In this document: piece after piece, positions 16,800 through 25,496 of the stretch
Layout: the number at the start of each line of letters is the position of its first letter
Position numbering within the stretch: the stretch's first letter is position 1
Assembly: GCA_938011325.1 (NCBI GenBank)
Contig: CALLUD010000011.1
Span: 1-64,000, forward strand
DNA length: 64,000 nucleotides
Origin: an uncultured Spartobacteria bacterium
Lineage (GTDB): Bacteria; Verrucomicrobiota; Verrucomicrobiia; Chthoniobacterales; JAATET01
Direction: 5' to 3'
Notes under the pieces: generated by a model
What the model was told of the DNA's origin: nothing
The model's database searches: none
Seen by the model: only the letters and a program-made list of their open reading frames with translations
Made by a program: the position numbers and the translations under genes

Positions 16800-17627
16800 A
16801 TGAAATCCCCCTTTCCAAAAACCCTCATCACGGGCGCTTCCAGCGGCATCGGTTACCACTTGGCTCAGGAATTCGCCGCACATGGACACTCACTGGTTCT
16901 CGTGGCGCCTGATGAGGAAGAGCTGCAGTCCATCGCTGACGAGATCAGCAATGAGCACGGCGTGCCCATTGATGTGATCGCCGTCGACCTTCGAGATCCC
17001 GGCAGCATCGAGCGAATCGAGGAGACGGCTGATCAATCAATCGAAATACTCGTCAACAATGCCGGACACGGCAAAAGAGGAAACGCATGGGAGATTTCCC
17101 TCGAGGACGACATCTCGATGGTGAAGCTGAACATCGTCGCGGTGCTCCGACTCACCAACCTTTTCCTCCCCACCATGGTCGCCCGTGGCGCCGGTCGCAT
17201 CTTGAACACCGCCTCCGTCGCCGGCTTCGAGCCGGGACCCGGTTACGCCGTCTACAGCGCCACAAAGGCGTTCGTCCTGCACTACAGCGAATCCCTCGCC
17301 ACCGAGCTCAAGGACACGGGCGTCACGGTGACTGCCCTTTGCCCGGGACCGACGGATACCGACTTCTTCCTGAAAGCGGACATGCTCGAAACTCGCTCCT
17401 TTCAGCAGGCAAATCTCATGGCTCCACAAGACGTGGCGAAGGCCGGCTATGCTGCGGCGATGCGGGGGGACCGCGTCATTGTCCCCGGAGCTGCGAACAA
17501 GGCGATGGTGTTTATGCGGCGCCTGATCCCGGAGTCTCTCCAGGCGAAACTCAATGAAGTGCTCACCTCCGACGCGCCTCCGGAAAAACAAACCCGGGAG
17601 CGGGGAGACAAAGAGGCAAGGGCATGA
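16800..17627 (+). CDS. Short-chain dehydrogenase/reductase (SDR)
   Basis: 275 residues from the ATG at 16800. The NAD(P)-binding TGASSGIG, the NNAG motif, the catalytic Ser in NTASVAG and the YSATK (Tyr-x-x-x-Lys) pair are all present, followed by CPGPTDTDFF. A classical SDR oxidoreductase; the substrate cannot be told. Proteins with this FFLKADM-type loop are often annotated as DltE-like or ketoacyl reductase-like. Ends in a charged tail. Confidence 0.88.
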   Translation: MKSPFPKTLITGASSGIGYHLAQEFAAHGHSLVLVAPDEEELQSIADEISNEHGVPIDVIAVDLRDPGSIERIEETADQSIEILVNNAGHGKRGNAWEISLEDDISMVKLNIVAVLRLTNLFLPTMVARGAGRILNTASVAGFEPGPGYAVYSATKAFVLHYSESLATELKDTGVTVTALCPGPTDTDFFLKADMLETRSFQQANLMAPQDVAKAGYAAAMRGDRVIVPGAANKAMVFMRRLIPESLQAKLNEVLTSDAPPEKQTRERGDKEARA

Positions 17628-17639
17628 CGTCGACTGGAC

Positions 17640-18122
17640 TCAACGCGGCCCGTCGCGTGATCGAATCCCTTGAATGAGGAGGTGACCACCCACAACCAAC
17701 GCAATGCCCGAGACCAAGAAGAGCATGTCGAACAGGAACTCGTGCGGATGGCCAGGCAACACATGATGAATGCCCAGGAGCTGGTGATTGATGAGGCCTT
17801 CGACCAGATTGAAAATCCCCCAGCCCATGACCATCGCCCCGATTAGGGCGTCCCAATGCCAGTTCACGGGTTGGCGACGTGCAGCACCAAACAGCATCAG
17901 GATTCCAGAGGTCGTGATCACCAGCATTGCGAGATGGAACCAGCCGTCCTGAACCGTTTGCCATTGCAGCTCGCTGACTGAGCGCGGCTGACACGTATCC
18001 GTGAGGCAGACTACGTGGTGCCACCCGAGAATCTGATGCAGCACGATCCCGTCGAGAAATCCTCCCAAGCCAATTCCCAAGACGGTGCCCGCGCGGACAA
18101 GAGGGGCCATTCTGATGTTCAA
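17640..18122 (-). CDS. DUF2243 membrane protein
   Basis: 160 residues with four membrane helices and the DUF2243 signatures GGFLDGIVLHQILGWHH near the N-terminus, DGWFHL, and NLVEGLINHQLLGIHHV. Conserved His residues at helix ends suggest metal binding, which is inference. Convergent with the SDR gene (12-base gap). Confidence 0.82.
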   Translation of the reverse strand: MNIRMAPLVRAGTVLGIGLGGFLDGIVLHQILGWHHVVCLTDTCQPRSVSELQWQTVQDGWFHLAMLVITTSGILMLFGAARRQPVNWHWDALIGAMVMGWGIFNLVEGLINHQLLGIHHVLPGHPHEFLFDMLFLVSGIALVVGGHLLIQGIRSRDGPR

Positions 18123-18182
18123 GACCGCCGCCGGAATACGGGACGGGATGCGGATTTACTCTACCTCACCGCACGCGGGCGC

Positions 18183-18428
18183 TCACGTGTCGGTGCGATC
18201 CGAACCAAGCTGCTTCACGGTCTTGTTGTAGAGGCCCAGGATGAGAAACGTCGGCGCCCACTGGCCGACAAAGAGGGCTCCATGATCCTTTCCGACGCAC
18301 TTCAACGTGAGGGACGCGGCAATCGATCCGATCGCCAGCCAAAGAAAGGTGTCTGATGGGAGCTTTGCCGTCTGTTCCTCGATTGCACGCGCAGTCGATC
18401 CTTCGGAGTGTTTTGAGGGATTGGTCAT
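18183..18428 (-). CDS. Small conserved-type membrane protein
   Basis: 81 residues from the ATG at 18428: a polar N-terminus ending ARAIEEQTAKLPSDTFLW, a hydrophobic helix (AIGSIAASLTL), then GALFVGQWAPTFLILGLYNK, a second hydrophobic stretch. Such 80-residue two-helix proteins recur in soil bacteria; function unknown. It lies 60 bases upstream of the DUF2243 gene on the same strand. Confidence 0.7.
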   Translation of the reverse strand: MTNPSKHSEGSTARAIEEQTAKLPSDTFLWLAIGSIAASLTLKCVGKDHGALFVGQWAPTFLILGLYNKTVKQLGSDRTDT

Positions 18429-18499
18429 GTCCCAAAATCGCCGGCGCAGTTTAACGCCGCCGTAATCGATCGCCCCGATCTTCGTATAGGGACACCTCT

Positions 18500-18930
18500 T
18501 CCGAGGTGGGTTTCGAAAAAAAATGTGGGTCGCCGCGACGAGTGCCACGACGACCCACTGTTCCCCCCAGAACGTCGCCACACTCGCATGCTTTCGAAAT
18601 CTCGCAAACGAAAACTTCATGAGTCCGGCCACTGCCCGACCTTCTACCCAGGAGCGAAATGGAACGTCGGGAGATCCGAGCCCTCGATCCTGCCGCGGAA
18701 TCGCAATCGATCCCAAATCGGTAGCCAGGTCAAACTCGCGCCGATTAAGCAACTTCTCCACCTTTTCAACGGGAACCCGTATTGAGAATCCCGGGTCAGC
18801 TTCGAAATCAACTCGCCGGCGATTCGGATGATCTCGAATTCCTCGGTGCGTTCCGCCCAATGCAGGCGCGTCTCGGTGCCGGCGGAGTCTGTAGCGCGGA
18901 ATCGGGGACTATGGTTGTCTCCTTACGCGT
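18500..18930 (-). pseudogene. Possible degraded gene (frame-disrupted)
   Basis: Two minus-strand frames give protein-like text in succession. The first reads TETRLHWAERTEEFEIIRIA then GELISKLTRDS. From about 18790 the other frame reads VPVEKVEKLLNRREFDLATD, SIAIPRQDRG, VPFRSWVEGRAVAGLMKFSF and a membrane-like WVVVALVAATHIFF. An eight-base A/T run follows at about 18517-18524. Codon third positions fit local genes in both parts. The family is not recognised. An AAGGAG lies just before the first part. Confidence 0.35.
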
Positions 18931-18944
18931 GCATATTCCACACC

Positions 18945-19805
18945 ATGGATCCCACACGCGAACTCGAACGCCACGTCCGTGAACTCACGAACCTCGGCGA
19001 GCGGAACACTCTCACGCCGCTTGCGCTGCAAGCAGCGGCCGATTACATCCGGGCAGAGTTCACGGCCCTGGGACTTTCTGTGCGGGAGCAGACTTTCCAT
19101 GCTGCGGGAGTCCCGTGCCGGAACCTGGACGCCACAACCAAGGGGTTCGATCCCGACGCTCCGCATCTACTCCTCGGAGCGCATTACGACTCCGCGCCTG
19201 GAACTCCCGGTGCGGACGACAATGCCTCGGCGGTCGCGGTGATGTTGGCGCTCGCCCGAAGGTTTTCAAATCACAAAGGCCTCGCTCGCCTGCGCTTTGT
19301 CGCCTTCACCAATGAGGAACCTCCGCACTTCCTGACGTCGACGATGGGAAGCCGGGTTTTCGCGCACGATTGTGCAGCCCGGAAGGAAGCGATCTCCGCG
19401 ATGATCTGTCTCGAGAGCCTCGGCGTTTTCTTCGATGAACCTGGGACACAGTCCCTACCGGTCGATGTGTCTCGATTGAACCTTCCGGCAAGTTTCGATC
19501 CGACTGTCGGCAATTTCCTCGCGGTCGTCGGCAATGGACCATCCATGCCGTGGGCTCGTCGATTCGCGGAACGCTTTGACGGGTGCGTCCCGGCCATCGC
19601 CCTGGAACTTCCTGAAATGGAACTCTCGGACCACCTGAGTTTTTGGGAATGCGGTTTTCCCGCGATCATGATCACCGACACCGCACTCTTTCGAAACGCG
19701 CACTACCACCTCCCCAGCGATACTCCGGAAAAGCTCGACTACGATCGGATGCGTGAGGCTGCCCGGTGCATCGGCGATGCGATCGAGCGTTGGTTGAACG
19801 GGTAG
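18945..19805 (+). CDS. M28-family zinc aminopeptidase
   Basis: 286 residues from the ATG at 18945. The di-zinc site of M28 peptidases can be followed: His and Asp in GAHYDSAPGTPGADDN, the catalytic Glu pair in FTNEEPPHF, and the late His in NAHYHLPSDTPEKLDY. No signal peptide is visible, so it is probably cytoplasmic, unlike most secreted M28 enzymes. It would remove N-terminal residues or hydrolyse small amide substrates. Confidence 0.88.
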   Translation: MDPTRELERHVRELTNLGERNTLTPLALQAAADYIRAEFTALGLSVREQTFHAAGVPCRNLDATTKGFDPDAPHLLLGAHYDSAPGTPGADDNASAVAVMLALARRFSNHKGLARLRFVAFTNEEPPHFLTSTMGSRVFAHDCAARKEAISAMICLESLGVFFDEPGTQSLPVDVSRLNLPASFDPTVGNFLAVVGNGPSMPWARRFAERFDGCVPAIALELPEMELSDHLSFWECGFPAIMITDTALFRNAHYHLPSDTPEKLDYDRMREAARCIGDAIERWLNG

Positions 19806-20018
19806 TCGTGGAGATACCGCAGGCGATTCGATCTTATCCGCTCAAGCATCGGTTCGCGCCGGCCGATTCCATTCTCATCAAGCGCCCCAAGCATACGCCA
19901 TTACCTCGGATCCGCCCGCATCATCGCATGGATTGAAGATCTGAAGACATGCAGAGATGCTGGTGAACCGGGAGAGACAAAGCCTGTCCCAGTGAGGTCC
20001 TAGCGGTCGTTCCCGGTG

Positions 20019-21023
20019 TCATAGGATTCCCAGATTCGCACCCATCGCCCTCACCGTCTTGGCAATCCGCCCTCGGAGCGCGGTTGGCCCAAGCACGCGC
20101 ACATGCTCCCCCCAGCTCAGTATCCATGGAATGATCTCCTCGAGCGAGGAAAGCTTTACCGAAAACTCCACTCCTCCATCAGACAGCTCCTGGAGCTTTT
20201 GAGCAGGGTGCCACGTTCGTTCGCGGATGAACTGCGCGCCCCATTTCGTGAATCGCAGACGCACATGGTGCGTATCCCTGCCCACAAAGATCCCCATGCT
20301 TCCACTCAGATACTGGTCGATGGAGAAACTCCGATCTCGAGTAAACTCCACGTCGGATACGACGGCACTCTTCATCCGACACAACGCAAAGTTTCGCCAT
20401 CCGTCTTTGTCGCGGTCGCGGGCGATGCAATACCACTGCCCTTGCACACAGGCGAGGTGGTAGGGCTCCACCGTGCGGCGCACGAACCGGGAGGCGCCGA
20501 GTTTCTTGTATTCGAAAGACACCAGCTTCGAATTGCGCACCGCCGTTCCAATGGCTTCGAAAACCGAAAGCTCCCCGGTGCTCGCCTGGTAGGTCCGGAA
20601 CGAGACTCCATTGCCCAAATCGGACCACTGGACGCTGATCCGACCGTTCAAGCTACTTACCAGCTTCGCATACGCGCTGCGCAGAGGCTCTTCAAACGGC
20701 GTGCCGCGTTGCGCCGCCAACGCCTTCTGTGCGATGAATACCGAAACAATCTCCGACTCCGTCAGTTCCAGCATGGGAAACGAAGCAACCGATTCGGTGA
20801 ACTCGTATCCACGTCGCTCCGGGTTGTAGGCGATGGGAAGATTCAACCGGTCCCGCATGAAATCGATATCCCGCTGGATCGTCTTGGTCGTGACCTCGAT
20901 GGCCGTCGCGAGCTGCTCCCGATTGGGATAAGAGCCGGAACGAATCTCGTTAAAAATTTGCTGCATCCTGTCGAGCGGCGGCCGCGTGGACAGAGTGCTC
21001 CGTTTGCCGGGGGGACGTCGCAT
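20019..21023 (-). CDS. WYL-domain transcriptional regulator
   Basis: 334 residues: an N-terminal DeoR-like helix-turn-helix (SYPNREQLATAIEVTTKTIQ and RDIDFMRDRL, about residues 30-60) and a WYL ligand-binding domain (VEPYHLACVQGQWYCIARDR and WRNFALCRMKS, about 185-225). A C-terminal WCX-like segment follows (PWILSWGEHVRVLGP). WYL proteins sense nucleic-acid-type ligands and often control defence and DNA-repair genes. It is divergent from the VWA remnant and about 0.8 kb from the defence island, so it may regulate either. Confidence 0.9.
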   Translation of the reverse strand: MRRPPGKRSTLSTRPPLDRMQQIFNEIRSGSYPNREQLATAIEVTTKTIQRDIDFMRDRLNLPIAYNPERRGYEFTESVASFPMLELTESEIVSVFIAQKALAAQRGTPFEEPLRSAYAKLVSSLNGRISVQWSDLGNGVSFRTYQASTGELSVFEAIGTAVRNSKLVSFEYKKLGASRFVRRTVEPYHLACVQGQWYCIARDRDKDGWRNFALCRMKSAVVSDVEFTRDRSFSIDQYLSGSMGIFVGRDTHHVRLRFTKWGAQFIRERTWHPAQKLQELSDGGVEFSVKLSSLEEIIPWILSWGEHVRVLGPTALRGRIAKTVRAMGANLGIL

Positions 21024-21105
21024 ATTCTTAGCCGCCTATCAAGACAATCCGACGATTGCAAGCAGGGACAACGGATGTCTCACAGCATGGATCACCATTT
21101 GCGAC

Positions 21106-21784
21106 ATGAACACATCGCTTACGGAAATCGCCTTCATCCTCGACCGATCGGGCTCCATGCAGCCACTCGCTGAACAAGCCGTAACGGGCTTCAATAGCTT
21201 CCTGGCCGAGCAACAGCAGGCGAAAGGCAAGGCGCGAATCACCCTGGTTCTTTGATCACGAGTATGTGGTTCCGGCAAGTAGCGTCCCGGTCGAGGAGGT
21301 GTTGCCTCTCGATATGACCACCTACGTTCCACGTGGTTGCACGGCGCTGCTCGATGCCATCGGCCGCACCATCGATGACCTCGGGGCACGGCTTGCAGCA
21401 CTGCCGGAATCGGACCGCCCCGCCACGGTGATCGTTGCAATTCTCACAGACGGAGAAGAGAACTCCTCCCGGCAGTTCACATGGCACGACGTCAGTGATC
21501 GCATCCGTCATCAAACCGATGTTTACAAATGGAACTTCCTCTTTTTGGGGGCCAATCAGGATGCGATTGCCACCGCCGCAAACCTTCATATCGATCGGAA
21601 GAATGCCTCGACCTTCGCGGCGGACGGCGTGGGGCTCCGCGCGAGCACTGCCGCACTCGCGAAGAAGATGGCTGCCTATCGATCCATGTCACTCGGATGC
21701 GCCTCTCCGCTTGAACAGGCGACCATCGACGAACCGCTTTCTGACGCAGTCGCTGACGAAGATCGAAAACGCCGCGGGAAGTAG
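21106..21784 (+). pseudogene. VWA-domain protein with an internal frameshift
   Basis: From the ATG at 21106 the frame begins TEIAFILDRSGSMQPLAEQA, the MIDAS DxSxS motif of a von Willebrand A domain. It stops at TGA (21253-21255) after RITLVL. The expected continuation FDHEYVVPASSVPVEEV is in the next frame; two bases appear to be missing at ctttgatc. The second part carries the rest of the VWA fold (CTALLDAIGRTIDDL, VAILTDGEENSS). If real, the lesion inactivates it. Divergent from the WYL regulator, an arrangement that suggests a former functional pair. Confidence 0.85.
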
Positions 21785-21829
21785 GATGCTTTCCAACAGC
21801 CGATCAGTCGACGTTCAGCGCCTTCGTCG

Positions 21830-23917
21830 TCATTTCAATCCCTCGCTGCACATGTCATCGAGGAACTCCGAGGCCGGCTCCACGGCTGTGACCAGGAGAT
21901 GATCGCGGGCGCGGGTGCAGGCGACATACAGCAGATGCCTCTCCGTGACGTAAACCTCATTGAGATCAGATTCGTCGCTGACTGCCTCGATCCGCTCCTG
22001 CCACGGGAGAACTTCGTCGTCGCACCCCATGACCGCGACCGCTCGAACCTCGAGCCCTTTTGCGAGGTGCATGGTCGAGACGGAAGCCGCCGCACCGGCA
22101 TTTAGCGCACGCTCCTCCAGGATCTTGAACGGGACGCCGCTCTTCTCCACAGCCTCCCGCGCCCGCCCCAGTTCATTTTCCGATCGCACGAAAATTCCGA
22201 ACTCCTCCGGAGAGACGCCTTTATCCCTGAGCTTGCGGATCCAGGTGGCGACGAACTCGATTTCTCCCGGGTGATCGGGAAAAGTGCGTATCTCCGGAAT
22301 CGGCCCGTTGAATACGGAGATCGTGTCGCTGCGGGACTCGGTATTCCCATCGACATCGGCGACCTCCGGCCCGAGCAACCTGTCTGCTTGAATGCGAATC
22401 TGGTGCGATGTCCGGTAGTTCACTCGCAGGTTGCGGGAACGTCCGCGGATATCCACCCCGAGCGACTTCCAGGAAAACGCCTGCTGAAAAATCCGCTGCC
22501 CCAAATCCCCCGCAAAGAACAAGGCATCCGGTCTCTCTGCTCCCAGCGCCGCGAAGAAACGCAAGTGGGGCACCCCGAGATCCTGCGCCTCGTCGACAAC
22601 CGCAAAGTCAAAGGGCGGTCGTTTGGATTCTTCCACCGTCTTTGCGAGATCGGTGAAGATTGCGGCTTCCGTTTTCACCCGCCGGGCAACGAGCTCCGAT
22701 CGCACGCGCGAGAAGATTCCCCACAGCACCTCACGCTGACGCTCCGGAAGTCGCGTCTTCCGCCCCAGCCGGGGGACATCCCGATACTCCTCCCATGTCT
22801 GGAGCTGCCACGCGTCCACAATCTGATCCCACTCGCTTGCGAGAAAATGCAGCGAATAGCGATGGGGAGTTTCCGTGGCATCCGCCGCGGCCCGAAGAAG
22901 CTCGAGAATCAAGCTGCCGTCCGCCGTGGCAACCGGCCCGATCTGGGCTCGGTGCAAACGGGTTCCCAGAGTCGACAGGGAGTGAACCTCGATCTGCTCG
23001 GCCAGTTGGGGCTGGCTCCTGAGCAGACGGTTCAGCTTTGTTCGAAGCGCGTTGGCAAGCGCGTCGGAGAACGTGGTGAGGAGGACCCGGCTGTCAGGGT
23101 TTGTCCGGGCGAGATAGGCAGCTCGATGCAACGCGACGATCGTCTTTCCAGTGCCCGCCGTGCCGGATACGCGTGCCGGCCCGGAATAACTGCGCTCCAC
23201 CCACTCTCGCTGCGAGGGATGAAGGAAGATCGTCCACTTCTCCCAAGGGAATTCGAGTGCCTGCTCGAGTTCCTCGACATTCGCGAGGACACGGAATCGC
23301 CGTTTTGCGTCCGGATGCTCGAACGGATCCGAAACCGGGCCGTGCTCCGTCAACTGCGGTTTTCCTCCCGTGGCAATCTCCAACAAGGCTTCCGCGGCTT
23401 CCGCAGGAAGATGTTCCGCGATCGTCAGATAAGTGTCCTCCGTGGCGGACCGAACGTCGGGAATCCATTCCTGCGGCACCCCATATCCGAGCAACTCCTC
23501 TTCGGAGATTCCTTCAAACAGCAGTTGGGGGCCCGGCTTCTCCTGCGCCACCGCCGGGGAATAAACCGGCACGACAACTTCCCGAACCGTCTCGCGAATC
23601 TCGACCAGCTGCGCCGCGCCGGTCTTCGGATGGGTTTCCAGACGACGACGCTCCGCCCATGCATAGGCATCGTCGTGGTGATCGACGTAGCAGAGCATCA
23701 AGCTTCCGGCAGTCTTGTGGACAATGATCCGGATGTCCTGATTCACGCGAACGGACCAGAAGTTCTTATCCTTCGCCCGGTCGATCCTGTGAAAGCTCAT
23801 CCCGGGATTCGCGAGATTCATCTGAAGATCAAATGCCGTGGTTTTCACGGCCCTTTGCTCATCACCGGTGAGCCGTGCCAGACTGTCCGTAAAGCTATCC
23901 GCGATCAGGAAGTTCAT
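21830..23917 (-). CDS. ParE/RelE-like domain fused to a UvrD-type helicase
   Basis: 695 residues. Residues 1-95 resemble a ParE/RelE-fold protein (SFTDSLARLTGDEQRAVKTT, FWSVRVNQDIRIIVHKT, LCYVDHHDDAYAWAERR). A linker leads to a superfamily 1 helicase: Walker A SGTAGTGKT at 251-259, DEAQD near 440, the GDLGQRIFQ and NYRTSHQIR motifs, and the C-terminal motif YVACTRARDHLLV. UvrD-like enzymes unwind or translocate on DNA. The toxin-like head may bind a partner or ribosome/RNA; its catalytic state is unknown. It starts nine bases after the PIN gene and ends the ~18-kb co-directional run. Confidence 0.88.
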   Translation of the reverse strand: MNFLIADSFTDSLARLTGDEQRAVKTTAFDLQMNLANPGMSFHRIDRAKDKNFWSVRVNQDIRIIVHKTAGSLMLCYVDHHDDAYAWAERRRLETHPKTGAAQLVEIRETVREVVVPVYSPAVAQEKPGPQLLFEGISEEELLGYGVPQEWIPDVRSATEDTYLTIAEHLPAEAAEALLEIATGGKPQLTEHGPVSDPFEHPDAKRRFRVLANVEELEQALEFPWEKWTIFLHPSQREWVERSYSGPARVSGTAGTGKTIVALHRAAYLARTNPDSRVLLTTFSDALANALRTKLNRLLRSQPQLAEQIEVHSLSTLGTRLHRAQIGPVATADGSLILELLRAAADATETPHRYSLHFLASEWDQIVDAWQLQTWEEYRDVPRLGRKTRLPERQREVLWGIFSRVRSELVARRVKTEAAIFTDLAKTVEESKRPPFDFAVVDEAQDLGVPHLRFFAALGAERPDALFFAGDLGQRIFQQAFSWKSLGVDIRGRSRNLRVNYRTSHQIRIQADRLLGPEVADVDGNTESRSDTISVFNGPIPEIRTFPDHPGEIEFVATWIRKLRDKGVSPEEFGIFVRSENELGRAREAVEKSGVPFKILEERALNAGAAASVSTMHLAKGLEVRAVAVMGCDDEVLPWQERIEAVSDESDLNEVYVTERHLLYVACTRARDHLLVTAVEPASEFLDDMCSEGLK

Positions 23918-23926
23918 GAGGGGAAT

Positions 23927-24481
23927 TTAGGAGTCGAGTTCTTCGAGAAGCCGGGCGGAGAACGCCGGAAGGAATTTTCCTAAATCGATAAGATGGTCTT
24001 CCAGCGAACACTTCCTTTTCTCCGCAATGGCGCCGAGGTGTTGCATCACCTGCAGCGGCTCCAATTGAAACAAGGTCAGCAGATAATCCTGCGGATGCTT
24101 TACCGAGATTTTCCACGTCTCGAGGGCCGCGGCCGGGAAATGGCGGAGGTTGAACGTCAGAATCAACTCCGCCTTGCTGTGAATGGCACAGGCCAGGACG
24201 TGTGCATCATTCTGGTGGGTTCCGCAGTGTCCGATGATGTGTTCGAATCCCTCGACAAGCGCCTCGGGAAATGCGCTCCGCAATTCGAGGTGGAAACTAT
24301 CGACGAGCTCATCCGGCCACCCCAGCTTGGAAACCTGCGTCCTGCGGGTTTCTTCCAGAATTTGTTCACTCCAGATCGGCAGATAAAGTCGCGGACGCTC
24401 CGCGAGCAGCAACAGGAGATTCGCCACGCCGTAGTTGGCGAGCACGCAAGCGTCGAGGACGACTTTGAAGTCCGCCCTCAT
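23927..24481 (-). CDS. PIN-domain ribonuclease toxin
   Basis: 184 residues. PIN acidic residues are visible in KVVLDACVLANYGV (first Asp), WSEQILEETRR (Glu) and THQNDAHVLACAI (Asp), followed by the strand ILTFNLRHFP. Family members cleave tRNA or mRNA and are kept in check by a co-encoded antitoxin. It overlaps the end of the HTH gene by four bases, so the two are translationally coupled. A C-terminal helical extension of about 50 residues is present. Confidence 0.85.
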   Translation of the reverse strand: MRADFKVVLDACVLANYGVANLLLLLAERPRLYLPIWSEQILEETRRTQVSKLGWPDELVDSFHLELRSAFPEALVEGFEHIIGHCGTHQNDAHVLACAIHSKAELILTFNLRHFPAAALETWKISVKHPQDYLLTLFQLEPLQVMQHLGAIAEKRKCSLEDHLIDLGKFLPAFSARLLEELDS

Positions 24482-24933
24482 TCACCTTCGGATCGGTCCG
24501 GGAAATAAAGCCCAGCGTCGATCACCTGATCCGTCAACCGATCCATCGCTTCCCTCCGGACCTGATCCCTCTTCTTTTCGTAAGCAAGAAGGTCCTTGAA
24601 GGTAACCCGTCGATGCGTGCCGACCTTGTGGTAGGCAATCTCCCCCTTCTCCAGAAGATTGACGAGATGCTGCCTGGAGACTCCCAGGTAGTTCGCCGCA
24701 GCCTGGGTCGTGAACGCCTCGTCTTCGGGAACCATGACGATGGCCTTCTTCTCCGCCATCAGCCGCACGATCCGCGCAAAATGTGCAAACAATGCTTCAG
24801 GAATCAGCGCGCGATTCCCATGCTCATCGACCAATGCCACATGCCCGCGACGCGTAATGAGCTTCAGCACTTCAGCAAGCTGATCTTCCGGAATCAGAGA
24901 TGGATCGAGGCGGTTCGTGCGCGTGGTGAGCAT
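24478..24933 (-). CDS. Excisionase-type HTH antitoxin for the PIN toxin
   Basis: 151 residues from the ATG at 24933 (an upstream GTG at 24957 would add eight). The central part is an excisionase/MerR-like helix-turn-helix: FTTQAAANYLGVSRQHLVNL then GEIAYHKVGTHRRV. A C-terminal arm (KRDQVRREAMDRLTDQVID) probably grips the toxin. The N-terminal 60 residues (LVDEHGNRALIPEALFAHF) may be a dimer domain. Expected to repress its own promoter, where direct repeats are found. Confidence 0.85.
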   Translation of the reverse strand: MLTTRTNRLDPSLIPEDQLAEVLKLITRRGHVALVDEHGNRALIPEALFAHFARIVRLMAEKKAIVMVPEDEAFTTQAAANYLGVSRQHLVNLLEKGEIAYHKVGTHRRVTFKDLLAYEKKRDQVRREAMDRLTDQVIDAGLYFPDRSEGE

Positions 24934-24973
24934 GCTTCTACCGTTCCCAGAAACCAACCAACTATCAAGCGAT

Positions 24974-25010
24974 ATTCGCTATAAACGCAACAATCGCCAC
25001 ATTCGCTATA
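24974..25010. promoter_or_regulatory. Repeated operator-like element before the HTH-PIN pair
   Basis: ATTCGCTATA occurs twice, at 24974-24983 and 25001-25010 (27 bases start to start). The first copy is part of a perfect short palindrome AGCGATATTCGCT; the second runs into GCTATAGC. The elements lie 40-80 bases upstream of the antitoxin start and are a reasonable autoregulatory operator. Confidence 0.5.
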
Positions 25011-25490
25011 GCGCCAATACTTCCCGGAGCCGAGCCCATATCAGTTTCTCCCGGGCCGCCACAAACGCATCAAACACGCAGAGATACAGCTTCTTGCTTC
25101 CACGCATTTGGGTTGCTTCGCCACCTCCCCCTGTCCCTGGAGACATAAATGCCGCGCAGCCCGATATTGAGCGCTGTCAGCCGCTGCTGCCCATCGAGCA
25201 CGAACACGACGTTGCTCGTGCCGGCTAGATTGGCAAGATCGTTATGAGTTCCCTCGTGCCGTGCCTCCTCCAGAAATTTATAGGACGCCCATTTCGTAGC
25301 CGCTGCTCCTCGTGGCTGCCAAAACAGCAATGAGCTGATGGGGTATCCGCGCATCACCGAGTCGAAGAGCCTCGTAATCTGATGCTCGGTCCAAACAAAC
25401 TCCCGCTGAAGGGCCGGCAAAAAGAACGTGCGGTTCAGTTTGTGAATCGCCCCCCCGGATCGTGAGGGATTGGTATTTTGGCGCAGCCAT
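25006..25490 (-). pseudogene. GmrSD/DUF262-type restriction protein remnant
   Basis: The start MAAPKYQSLTIRG at 25490 is followed by a 7-G run (minus strand). Removing one G brings AIHKLNRTFF into frame with the DUF262 core PALQREFVWTEHQITRLFDS, GYPISSLLFW and the nuclease-like FVLDGQQRLTALN. Near 25110 the frame is lost again; GSKKLYLCVFDAFVAARE is found in the next frame, then a stop. The family is usually 500-700 residues, so most of the protein is gone. GmrSD enzymes cut modified phage DNA. It starts six bases after the methyltransferase stop, so it was part of the same operon. Confidence 0.82.
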
Positions 25491-25496
25491 CTTCCT

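Noticed and set aside
19806..20018. Short frame after the M28 peptidase (IRSYPLKHRFAPADSIL)
   Set aside because: About 40 codons, no start with a ribosome site, and no recognisable family.
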